A DNA stretch of 64,000 bases, from contig CACOBT010000006.1 in NCBI GenBank assembly GCA_902625535.1, positions 1 through 64,000 of the forward strand, given 5' to 3'. The notes below the pieces were generated by a model that saw nothing but the letters and a program-made list of their open reading frames with translations, searched no databases and had not been told where the DNA came from. Both the position numbers and the translations under genes were made by a program. Origin of the DNA: an uncultured beta proteobacterium. GTDB lineage: Bacteria; Pseudomonadota; Gammaproteobacteria; Burkholderiales; Burkholderiaceae_A. Shown here piece by piece: positions 28,350 through 39,088 of the stretch (position 1 is the stretch's first letter; the number at the start of each line of letters is the position of its first letter).

Positions 28350-28820
28350 TTACAACTCAGCTTCCAACCGCCTCAAAATATCGTCATGCGTATTTTGGTT
28401 AATTTCTTTTTTAAGAATTTGCTCAGCGCCATAAAGTGCCAAGACAGACACATCCTTTCGAAGCTGGTCTCTGAGCTTGACTATTTCAGTCTCAGCCTCA
28501 CGTTTTGCCGATTCGATTATAAGTGATGCCTCTTTGGTTGCCGCTACTTTAGCTTGCTCAATTATCTCCACCGCCCTCTTATCTGATTCTTGAATTTTAG
28601 CCTTAATTTCGTGGTGAGCTTTTTTCAAATCTTCTTGAATTTTTACTTCCGCGTTTTTAAATTCGTTTTGGGTTTTGTCCGCGTATTCAAGGCCACTAGC
28701 GATTTTATTCGTTCTTTCTTCTATCGCTTTGATTATCGGCGGCCAAACGAATCTCATTGTAAACCATCCCAAAATGAAAAAAACTACTAACTGAGCAAAT
28801 AAGGTTGCATTGAGGTTCAT
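28350..28820 (-). CDS. atpF: ATP synthase b subunit
   Basis: A 156-residue peripheral-stalk protein with one N-terminal transmembrane helix (LFAQLVVFFILGWFTMRFVW) followed by a long charged coiled coil rich in Lys, Glu and Ala. Single b-type gene, as expected for a non-photosynthetic proteobacterium. It starts 12 bases after atpE ends. Confidence 0.95.
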   Translation of the reverse strand: MNLNATLFAQLVVFFILGWFTMRFVWPPIIKAIEERTNKIASGLEYADKTQNEFKNAEVKIQEDLKKAHHEIKAKIQESDKRAVEIIEQAKVAATKEASLIIESAKREAETEIVKLRDQLRKDVSVLALYGAEQILKKEINQNTHDDILRRLEAEL

Positions 28821-28832
28821 ATCTTATCTCTT

Positions 28833-29105
<273 letters not shown>

Positions 29106-29108
29106 TTA

Positions 29109-29963
<855 letters not shown>

Positions 29964-30018
29964 TTATGTATTATTGATTCGTATTTGACAAGCCCAAATA
30001 GAGCCAAAATTTCCACAC

Positions 30019-30327
30019 TTAGTTCCGTTGGAGTAATAATATCGGGATTGTTTTAATCGCTAAAATCAATCCTAAAATATAGGCGAGCCAATTCATTTCA
30101 GCGAATGACAAAGAAATTAGATAAGTCAACATGATAATGAGGATTAGCTTTATCGCTGCTGCAAGCAAAATGAAAAATAAAAAAGTTACTGCTCCCAAAG
30201 ATGCTTTGCGTAAAATGAAGAAATTAAAACAGTAAAGTGAAAGGCCGAACACGTAGCATACCTGGCCTAATATGAAACTAAGAAAATATCCCCATGAGGC
30301 TAAAAAAGCCACAAAAAAGCATATCAT
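30019..30327 (-). CDS. atpI: ATP synthase assembly/accessory protein AtpI
   Basis: A 102-residue protein with four hydrophobic segments and almost no soluble part. It sits at the front of the atp operon, 82 bases before atpB, which is the position of AtpI, a factor helping c-ring assembly. Sequence is weakly conserved in this family, so the call rests mainly on position and topology. Confidence 0.75.
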   Translation of the reverse strand: MICFFVAFLASWGYFLSFILGQVCYVFGLSLYCFNFFILRKASLGAVTFLFFILLAAAIKLILIIMLTYLISLSFAEMNWLAYILGLILAIKTIPILLLQRN

Positions 30328-30378
30328 TAAATTTAACGAAAGAAGAATTTTAATACAAACCTCGCGGATTCTTTTGTC

Positions 30379-31257
30379 TCAATAATTTGATATTCCAAAT
30401 CTCTGAAGAAAGCATTCCAATTCCTCCGTCGAATTAAATGTGATGCGAATCTCCCCTTTCTTCTCACCCTTTTCCAGTATCTTTGTTTTTAGATTCAAAA
30501 GATCCGATAATTTGTTTTCTAGAAACTTGACTGGAGCATCATTTTTAGGAGACTTTTCTAAGCTGATGGCAACTTTGTTGTCTCGGCCAAGAATTTCCTT
30601 AACTTTTTCCTCTACCCAACGCACCGATAGCCCTTTCGTCTTAACCTCAGCAGAGAGCTTCAATTGCTGCTCTACTGGCAAAGCAAGCATGGCTCTAACG
30701 TGACCTTGTTCCAGATGACCTTCTTTCAAGTAGTTTTGAACTACATTTGGGGCTGATAATAGGCGCATCAAATTAGTTACAGCTGTTCTGGATTTTCCCA
30801 CTAATCTTGCAACATCAGAATGAGTTAGGCCATGTTCATTTTTTAACCTTGCAAGACCCTCAGCCTCTTCCACAGAACTCAAGTTCTCCCTCTGCAGATT
30901 TTCAATTAATGCCATGGCCATTGCTGTTTGGTCATCAACGTTTCTAATAACAACAGGTACTTTAGTTAATCCGGCCATCTGCGATGCTCTCCATCTCCGC
31001 TCTCCCGCAATAATTTCGTATTTTGGTTTTGCTTTGTCTTTAACTGTTTCTCTGACTACGATTGGTTGAAGTAATCCTTGTACTTTTATCGAATCAGCTA
31101 ATTCCTTTAGCGCTTGATTATCTAGGAATTTTCTGGGTTGTGAGGATCCGACTGAGATATCTCTAATATTCAGCGAATTCTGTAAATCATTTTCCTTCAC
31201 AGCTAGGCTATCACCAAGCAGCTCCTTTAAACCCCGACCCAATCCTCGTTTTTTCAT
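30379..31257 (-). CDS. parB: chromosome partitioning protein ParB
   Basis: A 292-residue CTP-dependent DNA clamp that loads at parS. The N-terminal RGLGRGLKELLGD is the ParA-contact region. QPRKFLD and the arginine patch GERRWRASQ form the CTP-binding domain, and the helix-turn-helix is around LTHSDVARLVGKSRTAVTNL. The C-terminal dimer domain is present. A parS site lies at 34675. It ends 51 bases before atpI. Confidence 0.96.
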   Translation of the reverse strand: MKKRGLGRGLKELLGDSLAVKENDLQNSLNIRDISVGSSQPRKFLDNQALKELADSIKVQGLLQPIVVRETVKDKAKPKYEIIAGERRWRASQMAGLTKVPVVIRNVDDQTAMAMALIENLQRENLSSVEEAEGLARLKNEHGLTHSDVARLVGKSRTAVTNLMRLLSAPNVVQNYLKEGHLEQGHVRAMLALPVEQQLKLSAEVKTKGLSVRWVEEKVKEILGRDNKVAISLEKSPKNDAPVKFLENKLSDLLNLKTKILEKGEKKGEIRITFNSTEELECFLQRFGISNY

Positions 31258-31275
31258 TTTTTTCGACCTTACCTT

Positions 31276-32040
31276 TCAAGTTGAAAACCGATTCAATAAT
31301 TCTTTTCCAAACTCTTGATATGCCAAACAACCTCTGGAGCTCTTGTCGTAGAACGTTATTGGAAGACCATGACTAGGAGCTTCAGCTAGGCGAACGTTTT
31401 TGGGAATGATAGTGCTGAAAACCTTCCTACCAAAATGTTCTAGCAATTGTGAACTGACATCCTGCGAAAGAGTAACCCGTGGATCAAACATCACTCTTAG
31501 TAGTCCAATGGACGACAAGTTAGAGTTTAAATTGGAATGGACTAACTTTACAGAGTTGACGAGGTCCGACAATCCTTCTAACGCGAAATACTCGCATTGC
31601 ATTGGGATTAAAATCCCGTTAGAAGCACACAATCCATTTAGTGTGAGAAGAGAAAGAGAAGGAGGACAGTCTATAAGTATAAAATCATATTGGAACGCAA
31701 GCTCACTTATTTTTTCCGATAACCGATACTCTCTGTTACTAACGTCAACTAAGTCAAGTTCAGCGCCTATTAAGTCTCGATTCGATGGCAAAATGTCATA
31801 TCCAAATCTGGTTTTTTTTAAAACAGAATTTATATCTTCGGTGCCTATTAATAATTCATAAATAGAGCTCTTCAAATTTTGTTTTTCAACTCCACTTCCC
31901 ATAGTGGCGTTTGCCTGTGGGTCTAAATCCACTAACAATACCCTCTTACCCGAGCCCGATAGTACCGCAGAGGTGTTTACAGCGGTAGTCGTTTTACCAA
32001 CACCACCCTTTTGATTTGCGACTGAGAGTATGATTGTCAT
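31276..32040 (-). CDS. parA: chromosome partitioning ATPase ParA
   Basis: A 254-residue Walker-type ATPase. The deviant Walker A is KGGVGKTT in VANQKGGVGKTTTAVN, and Walker B lies in FILIDCPPSLSLL. Works with ParB and parS to segregate the origin region. Located between rsmG and parB in the standard order. Confidence 0.96.
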   Translation of the reverse strand: MTIILSVANQKGGVGKTTTAVNTSAVLSGSGKRVLLVDLDPQANATMGSGVEKQNLKSSIYELLIGTEDINSVLKKTRFGYDILPSNRDLIGAELDLVDVSNREYRLSEKISELAFQYDFILIDCPPSLSLLTLNGLCASNGILIPMQCEYFALEGLSDLVNSVKLVHSNLNSNLSSIGLLRVMFDPRVTLSQDVSSQLLEHFGRKVFSTIIPKNVRLAEAPSHGLPITFYDKSSRGCLAYQEFGKELLNRFST

Positions 32041-32061
32041 GTGCGAAAAACATCTAAATTT

Positions 32062-32745
32062 CTAGACTGCCTTTTTGAAGAGTAAAATTTTTTTATTTAC
32101 GAAGTTCTTTTCGTAGCTGTTATCCAGCTTTGCCAGGGCGCCACTCATATCAGATACTCTTATTATGCCTCTTTTTTCTAAAAACTGGTTGGATAGCTCG
32201 TGAGAATTTTTAGTCGTTGTCATCAAAAGCCAGTGCGTGTCTTTAGAAGCGAGGCTGTATGTAATTTCCAGAAAGGCCTCAATATCCATGAATGCTCTGC
32301 ACGTTATTAGGTTTAAATTCTCATAAGAGGAAGAATCTTCGATTCTATGATTAAGAACCTCAACTTGGTCGTTCAAACCTAAATTTCGGATTAAATGGTT
32401 TAAAAACGCTACTTTTTTTCTACTTTTTTCTATTAGCCTTAAGTGAATATTTTTTTTAATAATAGCCCAAACAACGGCAGGAGAGCCGTTTCCAGAGCCC
32501 ACATCCAAAATTGAAATCTTATCTAAAATAGAAAAGTTATTTAAGAAGTCTATGTGATCGCCTACCAACACGCTATCCAATACCAGACGATCGACTAATT
32601 TTTCAAGTGACTTTGTGCCGGTTAGATTGTGTACTTGACTCCATTTTCTAACCTCTGTTACGTAGTTATTCAATAACTCTAATTTATTTGAGTCAATACT
32701 AACTCTCAGACGATTTAGTCGTTCCTGGATGTAAAAAGAAGCCAT
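32062..32745 (-). CDS. rsmG: 16S rRNA (guanine-527-N7)-methyltransferase RsmG
   Basis: A 227-residue SAM methyltransferase. VHNLTGTK near residue 38 and the SAM loop ILDVGSGNGSPAVVWAI are diagnostic; ITCRAFMDIEAFL is the later conserved segment. It follows mnmG by seven bases, the classic gidA-gidB pair. Confidence 0.95.
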   Translation of the reverse strand: MASFYIQERLNRLRVSIDSNKLELLNNYVTEVRKWSQVHNLTGTKSLEKLVDRLVLDSVLVGDHIDFLNNFSILDKISILDVGSGNGSPAVVWAIIKKNIHLRLIEKSRKKVAFLNHLIRNLGLNDQVEVLNHRIEDSSSYENLNLITCRAFMDIEAFLEITYSLASKDTHWLLMTTTKNSHELSNQFLEKRGIIRVSDMSGALAKLDNSYEKNFVNKKILLFKKAV

Positions 32746-32752
32746 AAAGTTA

Positions 32753-34663
32753 CTACGCAGCCTTCGATTTTTCTCTTTTTCTCAAGTATAAAACAACTAA
32801 AGAAATGGCTGATGGAGTCATTCCTGGAATTCGTGAAGCCTGCGAGACTGTTGTTGGCTTAATTTGTGTCAACTTTTCGAGGGCCTCGTTTGATAACCCA
32901 GATATAGCCTCGTAATCAAAATCTTTCGGAATGGATAAATCGAGCATCGAGCTAAGTTGGGAAGATTGTCTCTGCTGCCTGGATATATAACCTGAGTATT
33001 TTTCTTGAATTTGAACTTGAGAACAAACCTCATTATCAAAATCTTTTGAAAAATCACGGTAGTTAGCCTGGATTAAAAAACTTAGTAAATTCTCTATATT
33101 AACGTCTGGCTGTTTTAATAAACTTAATGCTGGGGTAATTTTAGTCAACGGCTTATTAAAAATAGAAAAAAATAATTCTGAAAATTTGTCTTCAGGTTTT
33201 AGCAAGATATCTTGCAATTTTCTTCTTAGCTTCTCAATTTCTAACGATTTGTTCTCTATCTGTTGGAACTGGCTTTTCTGAATTAAGCCAAAGTAGTGTG
33301 CAATTTTATATAATCGTAAATCTGCATTATCTTCGCGCAAAAATAGACGATTCTCGGCCCTACTCGTGAACATTCTATACGGCTCAGTAACGCCTTGAGT
33401 GACTAAATCATCTATCAAAACGCCGATATAACATAACGAACGATTAGCAATGAACATGTCTTTAGCCTTTGTCATCCGAGCGGCATTTAAGCCAGCTACT
33501 AACCCCTGCGCTGCCGCTTCCTCGTATCCCGTCGTTCCGTTTATCTGCCCCGCAAAAAACAGGCCTCGAATCAATTTCGTCTCCAAGGTTGGAAACAAGC
33601 ATCGTGGGTCATAGTAATCGTACTCTATTGCATATCCAGGGCGAATAATGTGCGCTTTTTCCAATCCCTCGATAGAATTTACCATTTTAACTTGGCAGTC
33701 GAATGGCAAACTGGTAGAAATACCGTTGGGATATATTTCGTAGGTATTCAGTCCTTCAGGCTCCAAAAATATCTGGTGCGAACTCCTTTCTTGAAATCTA
33801 ACCACCTTATCCTCTATGGATGGACAATACCGTGGTCCAGAAGACTTAATGGACCCGTTATACATTGGTGACAAATGAATTGAGTCCTTTATTATTTCAT
33901 GCGTCTTAGTATTGGTCTGGGAAATCCAACATGACAATTGCCTGTTCAAATTTTTTTGATGTTCATTAGGCCAAAAAGAGAATTTCGCTTCAACCGGGCT
34001 TTCCCCAGGTTGTTCGGTTAAGATTGAGAAGTTAATGGACCGTCCGTCAAGTCTAGGTGGAGTGCCTGTTTTCAACCGTGAACACCTAAAACCGTATGAC
34101 TCAAGTTTCCTTGCAAGTTCGGTTGACGGCGCCTCCCCAGCCCTGCCCCCTCTAGAGGTAGTTGCACCTACGAAAATTTGACCATTCAAAAAAGTCCCTG
34201 CGGTCACGACTACAGCAATACTTTTAAAGATCACTCCCCCACCAGAGACAACACCTGCGATTGAATCTTCTTTAATTACGAAGTCAACAACTCCGTCGCT
34301 ATATAAATCTAAATTTTTCTGCTGTTCAACTATCTTTCTAATAGATTTTTTATAAAGCCAGCGATCACACTGTACCCTTGTTGCCTTAACTGCCGGACCT
34401 TTGGATGCATTCAACGTTTTATAATGTATCGCCGCGTCATCGGCAGCACGGGCCATTGCACCGCCAAAAATATCAATTTCTTTCACCAAATGTCCCTTAC
34501 CAACCCCTCCGATAGAGGGATTACAAGACATCTGCCCAATAGTGTCAATGTTTTGAGTAATCAGCAGCGTTTTAGAACCAACTCTGGCGGCAGCTAAGGC
34601 TGCCTCGGTACCGGCGTGGCCCCCACCTACTACGATTACATCATATTCTTTGTATTCAGACAT
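32753..34663 (-). CDS. mnmG: tRNA uridine-5-carboxymethylaminomethyl modification enzyme MnmG
   Basis: A 636-residue FAD protein that with MnmE modifies the wobble uridine of several tRNAs. FAD motif [15 protein letters not shown] near residue 14, then [26 protein letters not shown] and [15 protein letters not shown]. The C-terminal helical domain is complete ([18 protein letters not shown]). It begins just 11 bases from the parS palindrome and leads the mnmG-rsmG-parAB block. Confidence 0.97.
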   Translation of the reverse strand: MSEYKEYDVIVVGGGHAGTEAALAAARVGSKTLLITQNIDTIGQMSCNPSIGGVGKGHLVKEIDIFGGAMARAADDAAIHYKTLNASKGPAVKATRVQCDRWLYKKSIRKIVEQQKNLDLYSDGVVDFVIKEDSIAGVVSGGGVIFKSIAVVVTAGTFLNGQIFVGATTSRGGRAGEAPSTELARKLESYGFRCSRLKTGTPPRLDGRSINFSILTEQPGESPVEAKFSFWPNEHQKNLNRQLSCWISQTNTKTHEIIKDSIHLSPMYNGSIKSSGPRYCPSIEDKVVRFQERSSHQIFLEPEGLNTYEIYPNGISTSLPFDCQVKMVNSIEGLEKAHIIRPGYAIEYDYYDPRCLFPTLETKLIRGLFFAGQINGTTGYEEAAAQGLVAGLNAARMTKAKDMFIANRSLCYIGVLIDDLVTQGVTEPYRMFTSRAENRLFLREDNADLRLYKIAHYFGLIQKSQFQQIENKSLEIEKLRRKLQDILLKPEDKFSELFFSIFNKPLTKITPALSLLKQPDVNIENLLSFLIQANYRDFSKDFDNEVCSQVQIQEKYSGYISRQQRQSSQLSSMLDLSIPKDFDYEAISGLSNEALEKLTQIKPTTVSQASRIPGMTPSAISLVVLYLRKREKSKAA

Positions 34664-34674
34664 TTTTCAGAAAA

Positions 34675-34688
34675 GTTTCACGTGAAAC
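34675..34688. promoter_or_regulatory. parS centromere site
   Basis: GTTTCACGTGAAAC is a perfect 14-base palindrome and equals the core of the bacterial chromosomal parS consensus bound by ParB. It lies between mnmG and the gabD-like gene, about 3.4 kb from parB and 7 kb from dnaA, where origin-proximal parS sites are expected. Confidence 0.92.
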
Positions 34689-34696
34689 AATTTGAT

Positions 34697-36148
34697 TTAC
34701 TTGATTGATATAAACTTAGTTTCCAAAAATTCTTCCAGGCCGTAACTTCCTCCCTCCCTCCCCATACCGGATTCCTTGAGACCGCCAAAGGGTGCCACGG
34801 AGTTTGAAAAAGTTCCTGCGTTCACACATACAATACCAAAATCAAGCAATTTAGTGTATTTTTTTATTGCGTGCCTGCAGTCTGTGAACAAATAAGACGC
34901 AAGCCCGTAATTGGTAGCGTTTGAATGCTTTATGGCTTGCTCGTCACTTTCAAACTTATAAATAACTGCTAATGGTCCAAATATCTCCTCGTAAAATGCC
35001 CGAGTGTCAGTTGTAGACGCAATTGCAACAGTGGGTGCAAAAATTAAACCCCTTTCACTTTTCTCATTTTGGTAAACGAAATTGGCCCCGCTTTTCCTCA
35101 GGTCTGAAATAAGGGCTCTGTAACGAGTTGCGGCCTCTTCGTTGATTAAGGGTCCCATTTGGGCGTCCGCATCAAGTCCAGGGCCTGTTTTTATTGTCCT
35201 CACCTTATCAAGGAACAAAGGTAAAAAATCATTTAGAATTCTTGAATTTACAAAAATTCGATTAGCACAAACACAGGTTTGGCCAGCATTCCGAAACTTA
35301 CTCAGTATCAATTCATCGCAAGCCAGGTTTAAGTCACAATCTTCTCTAATGATGAAGGGCGCATTCCCGCCCAACTCAAGTGAAAATTTTTGTAAATTCC
35401 CAGCTCCTTGTAAAACCAGTTGTTTTCCCACGGTAGTTGACCCCGTGAAAGATATCTTGCTAATTTTTTTGTTTGTGCATAATAGTTTTCCGATATCAGA
35501 TACCCTGCTTCTCGGTACGATAACCACATCTAATATTTCCTTTTTTAGTCCTATTTCACGAGCCAAAGACAACATCGCCAAAGTGGTTAAAGGCGTATCC
35601 TCCGCCGGCTTTGTAATCACACTACATCCGGCAGCTAATGCCGCACTAGCCTTTCTAGCGAACATTGCTAATGGAAAATTCCATGGGGTTATGGTTGCAA
35701 CAAGGCCAACTGGTTGGCGCCTTACCAAAAATTCTCGTTCTAAATACGGGCTTTCGAGGAGATCGCCTTTAATTCTTCTTCCTTCCTCTGAGTACCATTT
35801 TATAAATGCTCCTCCGTATTCTACCTCCGAAATAGCTTCTGACAAGGGCTTGCCTTGTTCCAGAACTATTAATTCACCAAGACTATTTTTGTTTTCCATA
35901 ATCTTTAAGTACCACTTCTCAAGAAGATAGCCTCTATCTGTAATAGATAAGTTTGTTTCATTTTTACGGTACAGATCCATCCTGTCGATTTTTTCGGCTG
36001 TCGTGGCTAACGAATCAGATGTCAAGCTCAGTATTAATTCGTTGTTATAAGGGTTTAAAACATCTAAATTATCTGAGCCAGCACGTGAGGCTTGATACTC
36101 TGTAAAATCAAATTTACTTACAATATTTTTTGTATTAAATTTTTGCAT
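34697..36148 (-). CDS. gabD: NAD(P)-dependent succinate-semialdehyde dehydrogenase-like protein
   Basis: A 483-residue aldehyde dehydrogenase. TITPWNFPLAMFARK and ISFTGSTTVGKQL bind the cofactor; LELGGNAPF holds the general-base Glu and NAGQTCVCANRIFV the catalytic Cys. NAGQTCVCANR is typical of succinate-semialdehyde dehydrogenases, which turn the semialdehyde into succinate for the TCA cycle. No GABA aminotransferase is nearby, so the source of the substrate is unknown; another semialdehyde is possible. Confidence 0.82.
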   Translation of the reverse strand: MQKFNTKNIVSKFDFTEYQASRAGSDNLDVLNPYNNELILSLTSDSLATTAEKIDRMDLYRKNETNLSITDRGYLLEKWYLKIMENKNSLGELIVLEQGKPLSEAISEVEYGGAFIKWYSEEGRRIKGDLLESPYLEREFLVRRQPVGLVATITPWNFPLAMFARKASAALAAGCSVITKPAEDTPLTTLAMLSLAREIGLKKEILDVVIVPRSRVSDIGKLLCTNKKISKISFTGSTTVGKQLVLQGAGNLQKFSLELGGNAPFIIREDCDLNLACDELILSKFRNAGQTCVCANRIFVNSRILNDFLPLFLDKVRTIKTGPGLDADAQMGPLINEEAATRYRALISDLRKSGANFVYQNEKSERGLIFAPTVAIASTTDTRAFYEEIFGPLAVIYKFESDEQAIKHSNATNYGLASYLFTDCRHAIKKYTKLLDFGIVCVNAGTFSNSVAPFGGLKESGMGREGGSYGLEEFLETKFISIK

Positions 36149-36236
36149 GAGCGGTTAAAACTTTGAAATTGTAATAAAGTGTAAGTAGACCATAAATTTC
36201 GATCAACATTTCAATTTATACAAAATTTTTAACATA

Positions 36237-37193
36237 ATGGAAAAACCGATAGGGGTAACTATGGGCGACCCAGCTGGTATAGGTCCTGAATTAGTTTACA
36301 AACTCACATTAACTGAACAAAAAAATTTGCTGATATACACTAATTTTGAGTGCTTGAAAAAATTTGCTCCGCAAACCAATCTGTCTGATCCGAGATTGGT
36401 AAATGTTGAGGGTGTTTTTGATCTCGCCGAGGTAAATTCGGGCAAATCAAGTGCAAGCGCTGGGCAAATTTCGTTATCAATTATAAAAATGGCGGTGAAT
36501 GATTGTATAAAATCAAGAATTTCTGGAGTAATAACTGGACCTATTTCTAAGTTTTCATGGCACCTAGCGGGTTATAACTGGCCTGGACACACTGAACTCC
36601 TCGCACATCTGGTGTGCCCAAAAGACCCACCAAAGGTTCGTATGTTGATGTACGGAGAAAAATTGAAAATTGTTTTAAACTCCGTTCATCTTTCATTAAA
36701 AGATGCTATTTTTGGGTTAAATAAGGACAACGTATTCGAAACCGTTAAAATATCGGATATGTGGTATAGAAAAAATTTTGATAAGCAGCCAAAGCTTATA
36801 ATGGCCGCATTAAATCCACACGCTGGTGAACGTGGAATCCTAGGCAAAGAGGAAATAGAAATACTTGAGCCTGTTGTTGAAAAAGCGAAGCGAGCGGGAA
36901 TCAATATATCTGGGCCTATTTCCGCCGACACAGTTTTTTTTAAAAACCAAAATGATTGCGACTCTCCTCAGTCGGATAATATAATTATTGCGCTTTACCA
37001 TGATCAAGGATTAATTCCGTTTAAGTTGCACGGGCTTGACGCGGGAGTAAATACTACCATCGGATTGCCTTTCCTTAGGACTAGTGTTGATCACGGGACA
37101 GCTTTCGATATTGCAGGCAAAAATCTTGCGTCTCTAAAACCAATGATAGTTGCGTTGGAATTGACACGAGAGATTTTGAAAAAAAGGAGATAA
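36237..37193 (+). CDS. pdxA: 4-hydroxythreonine-4-phosphate dehydrogenase PdxA
   Basis: A 318-residue enzyme of the DXP-dependent pyridoxal phosphate pathway. The N-terminus VTMGDPAGIGPELV, the metal-binding His in WPGHTELLA, NPHAGERGILG, YHDQGLIPFK and SVDHGTAFDIAG are all family signatures. It is divergent from the gabD-like gene across 88 bases; a weak -10 (TATACA, about 36218) may serve it. One of two plus-strand genes in the otherwise minus-strand block left of dnaA. Confidence 0.95.
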   Translation: MEKPIGVTMGDPAGIGPELVYKLTLTEQKNLLIYTNFECLKKFAPQTNLSDPRLVNVEGVFDLAEVNSGKSSASAGQISLSIIKMAVNDCIKSRISGVITGPISKFSWHLAGYNWPGHTELLAHLVCPKDPPKVRMLMYGEKLKIVLNSVHLSLKDAIFGLNKDNVFETVKISDMWYRKNFDKQPKLIMAALNPHAGERGILGKEEIEILEPVVEKAKRAGINISGPISADTVFFKNQNDCDSPQSDNIIIALYHDQGLIPFKLHGLDAGVNTTIGLPFLRTSVDHGTAFDIAGKNLASLKPMIVALELTREILKKRR

Positions 37194-37196
37194 GTT

Positions 37197-37685
37197 ATGG
37201 AAATCAAAGTTTTTACCTGTGGTGGGACCTTTGAAAAAGTTTATGACCCCATTGCCGGAACATTGGGATTCCAAAAAAGTTCCATCCCAGACTTAGTTAA
37301 AAAGTCGAGATTAACAATAAAAATTGATTTTGAACCACTGTTTTTTAAAGATAGCTTGGACATGACCCATGATGATCGACTGCTAGTATCGACAAGAATT
37401 AATGCCGAAAGTATGAAAAATATAGTGATCATTCACGGCACTGACACTATGGTAGATACGGCTAAAACAATAAAAGAAAATAAACCTCGGGGAAAGGTAA
37501 TAGTAATAACGGGTGCCATGATACCTTATTCAATAAAACAATCAGATGCTATGTTCAATTTCGGTAGCGCATTGGCGGCAGCCCAACTATTAACACCTGG
37601 AGTGTGGATTAGTATGAATGGAAGAATTTTTGGTGCGGATGATGTTAGAAAAAACAAAAATGAGGGTTTGTTTGAAACGCAATAA
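37197..37685 (+). CDS. one-domain asparaginase-like protein
   Basis: A 162-residue protein matching only the N-terminal domain of L-asparaginases. Both catalytic threonine motifs are present (CGGTFEK near 9-15 and IHGTDTMVDT near 79-88), as is the later Lys in SIKQSDAMFN. The C-terminal domain of a normal 330-residue asparaginase is missing, yet the reading frame ends cleanly before mnmE. Short stand-alone forms of this kind occur in proteobacteria, so it is probably intact rather than truncated. Whether it hydrolyses asparagine is unproven. It is three bases from pdxA and probably cotranscribed with it. Confidence 0.75.
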   Translation: MEIKVFTCGGTFEKVYDPIAGTLGFQKSSIPDLVKKSRLTIKIDFEPLFFKDSLDMTHDDRLLVSTRINAESMKNIVIIHGTDTMVDTAKTIKENKPRGKVIVITGAMIPYSIKQSDAMFNFGSALAAAQLLTPGVWISMNGRIFGADDVRKNKNEGLFETQ

Positions 37686-37693
37686 TATTAAAT

Positions 37694-39088
37694 CTACTTG
37701 CCAATACAAAACTTTGAAAAAATCTTTCCAAGTACCTGTTCATTTGAAATCTTGCCTGTAATTTCTGATAGCATAACTTGGGCAAGTCTAAGATCCTCAG
37801 CGACAAGGTCCAAAGAGTTGGTTTTAGCATTTTCAACACAAGCTGTTAGAATTCTGTGACATTCAACTAAATTATCTACGCTCCTCTTCTTAAGAAAAAT
37901 AATTTCTGTATCGTTATCCTGATTTTCGCTTAAATGAAAATGGCGAAGTAACATTTCCCGAAGTTCAATTATCCCCTCTCCAGTTTTAGCAGAAATCGAC
38001 ACAGCATTCTTGAGGTGAGGTATGCTTCGTTTTTCCGCTGTTCTTTCTCTGTATAGATCCACCTTGGTAAATACGAAAATAACTTTTTGCTCTGCTATTT
38101 GCTGCGATAGAAGAAATTCTTGCGCTTCCTGCAACTTTGAGTTATTGAGGCCCTCAGTATTTATACAAAATAAAACTAGATTTGAGGTTTGTGCTTTTAA
38201 TAAACCCCTTCTGATCCCTTCCGCCTCAACCTCGTTCTTTGTATCTCTTATTCCAGCTGTATCGAAAAACTCGATTTGCAAATTTCCCAAAATTAATGTC
38301 GATCTTATTATGTCCCTGGTAGTTCCAGCGAGTTTATGAATGATTGATACATCTTTTTCCAACAATCTGTTCATTAGCGTAGATTTTCCAACGTTAGTGT
38401 TACCGATTATAGCGATAGCGTGTTTATGAGATAATGCTTCTCCCTTTTGGGCGGCCTCAATCGTATCCTTTAGCCAATCCAATTTTTTTTCAACATTTTT
38501 GACAAAGGGTGCTGCTTGGAAGAATCCTGTTTCATCCTCAGAGAAATTTATTCTCGCTTCCAGCTCCGCTCGTGTGTCGATAATAAAATCTGACAGTAGT
38601 AAAATTGCTTTTCCGAAACTCTGATCTAAAATTTTATTAATTGCATCGACTTTCGCCTCAGACTCTGCGTTAATTAAATCCGAGATCGCCTCTGCCTCAT
38701 GCAAACACATCTTCCCATTAAGGTAGGCTCTTTTCGAAAACTCGCCAGGCTCTGCAAATCGAACAATATTATTTGGAAAAGACTGAGAAAGACAAGTATC
38801 CATTAAAATTTTTATCACCCCTAATCCTCCATGAACCTGAAATTCGCATAAATCTTCCCCAGTAAAAGATTTTGGGCCATGGAAAAAAACGACCAGGCCT
38901 TTGTCGAAAATCTTGTTGTTTGACGATCTAAACTTTGCAAGCGTAGAAACCCTATTTGCCGGTAAAAAGCCGATAATATTTTTGAGGATGCGTTTGGTAG
39001 ACGGGCCAGAAACTCTAAAAATAGCCAGGGCGCTAGCTACCGGGGCCGATGCCAATGCAATAATCGTATCGTTAACCAGCCCGGACAT
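37694..39088 (-). CDS. mnmE: tRNA modification GTPase MnmE
   Basis: A 464-residue GTPase partner of MnmG. The N-terminal tetrahydrofolate-binding domain begins TIIALASAPVASALAIFRVSG. The G domain has IGNTNVGKSTLMN, DTAGIRDT and FTKVDL, and the protein ends in the C-terminal CIGK motif with the conserved cysteine. Its start overlaps the end of yidC by 17 bases. Confidence 0.97.
   Translation of the reverse strand: MSGLVNDTIIALASAPVASALAIFRVSGPSTKRILKNIIGFLPANRVSTLAKFRSSNNKIFDKGLVVFFHGPKSFTGEDLCEFQVHGGLGVIKILMDTCLSQSFPNNIVRFAEPGEFSKRAYLNGKMCLHEAEAISDLINAESEAKVDAINKILDQSFGKAILLLSDFIIDTRAELEARINFSEDETGFFQAAPFVKNVEKKLDWLKDTIEAAQKGEALSHKHAIAIIGNTNVGKSTLMNRLLEKDVSIIHKLAGTTRDIIRSTLILGNLQIEFFDTAGIRDTKNEVEAEGIRRGLLKAQTSNLVLFCINTEGLNNSKLQEAQEFLLSQQIAEQKVIFVFTKVDLYRERTAEKRSIPHLKNAVSISAKTGEGIIELREMLLRHFHLSENQDNDTEIIFLKKRSVDNLVECHRILTACVENAKTNSLDLVAEDLRLAQVMLSEITGKISNEQVLGKIFSKFCIGK

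Noticed and set aside
35142..35930. A 262-codon open frame opposite the gabD-like gene
   Set aside because: It is antisense to a clear aldehyde dehydrogenase with all catalytic motifs; its translation has no family features.
37197..37685. Asparaginase fragment as a pseudogene
   Set aside because: The frame is clean, both catalytic motifs are conserved, and similar one-domain proteins are known, so a broken gene is less likely.
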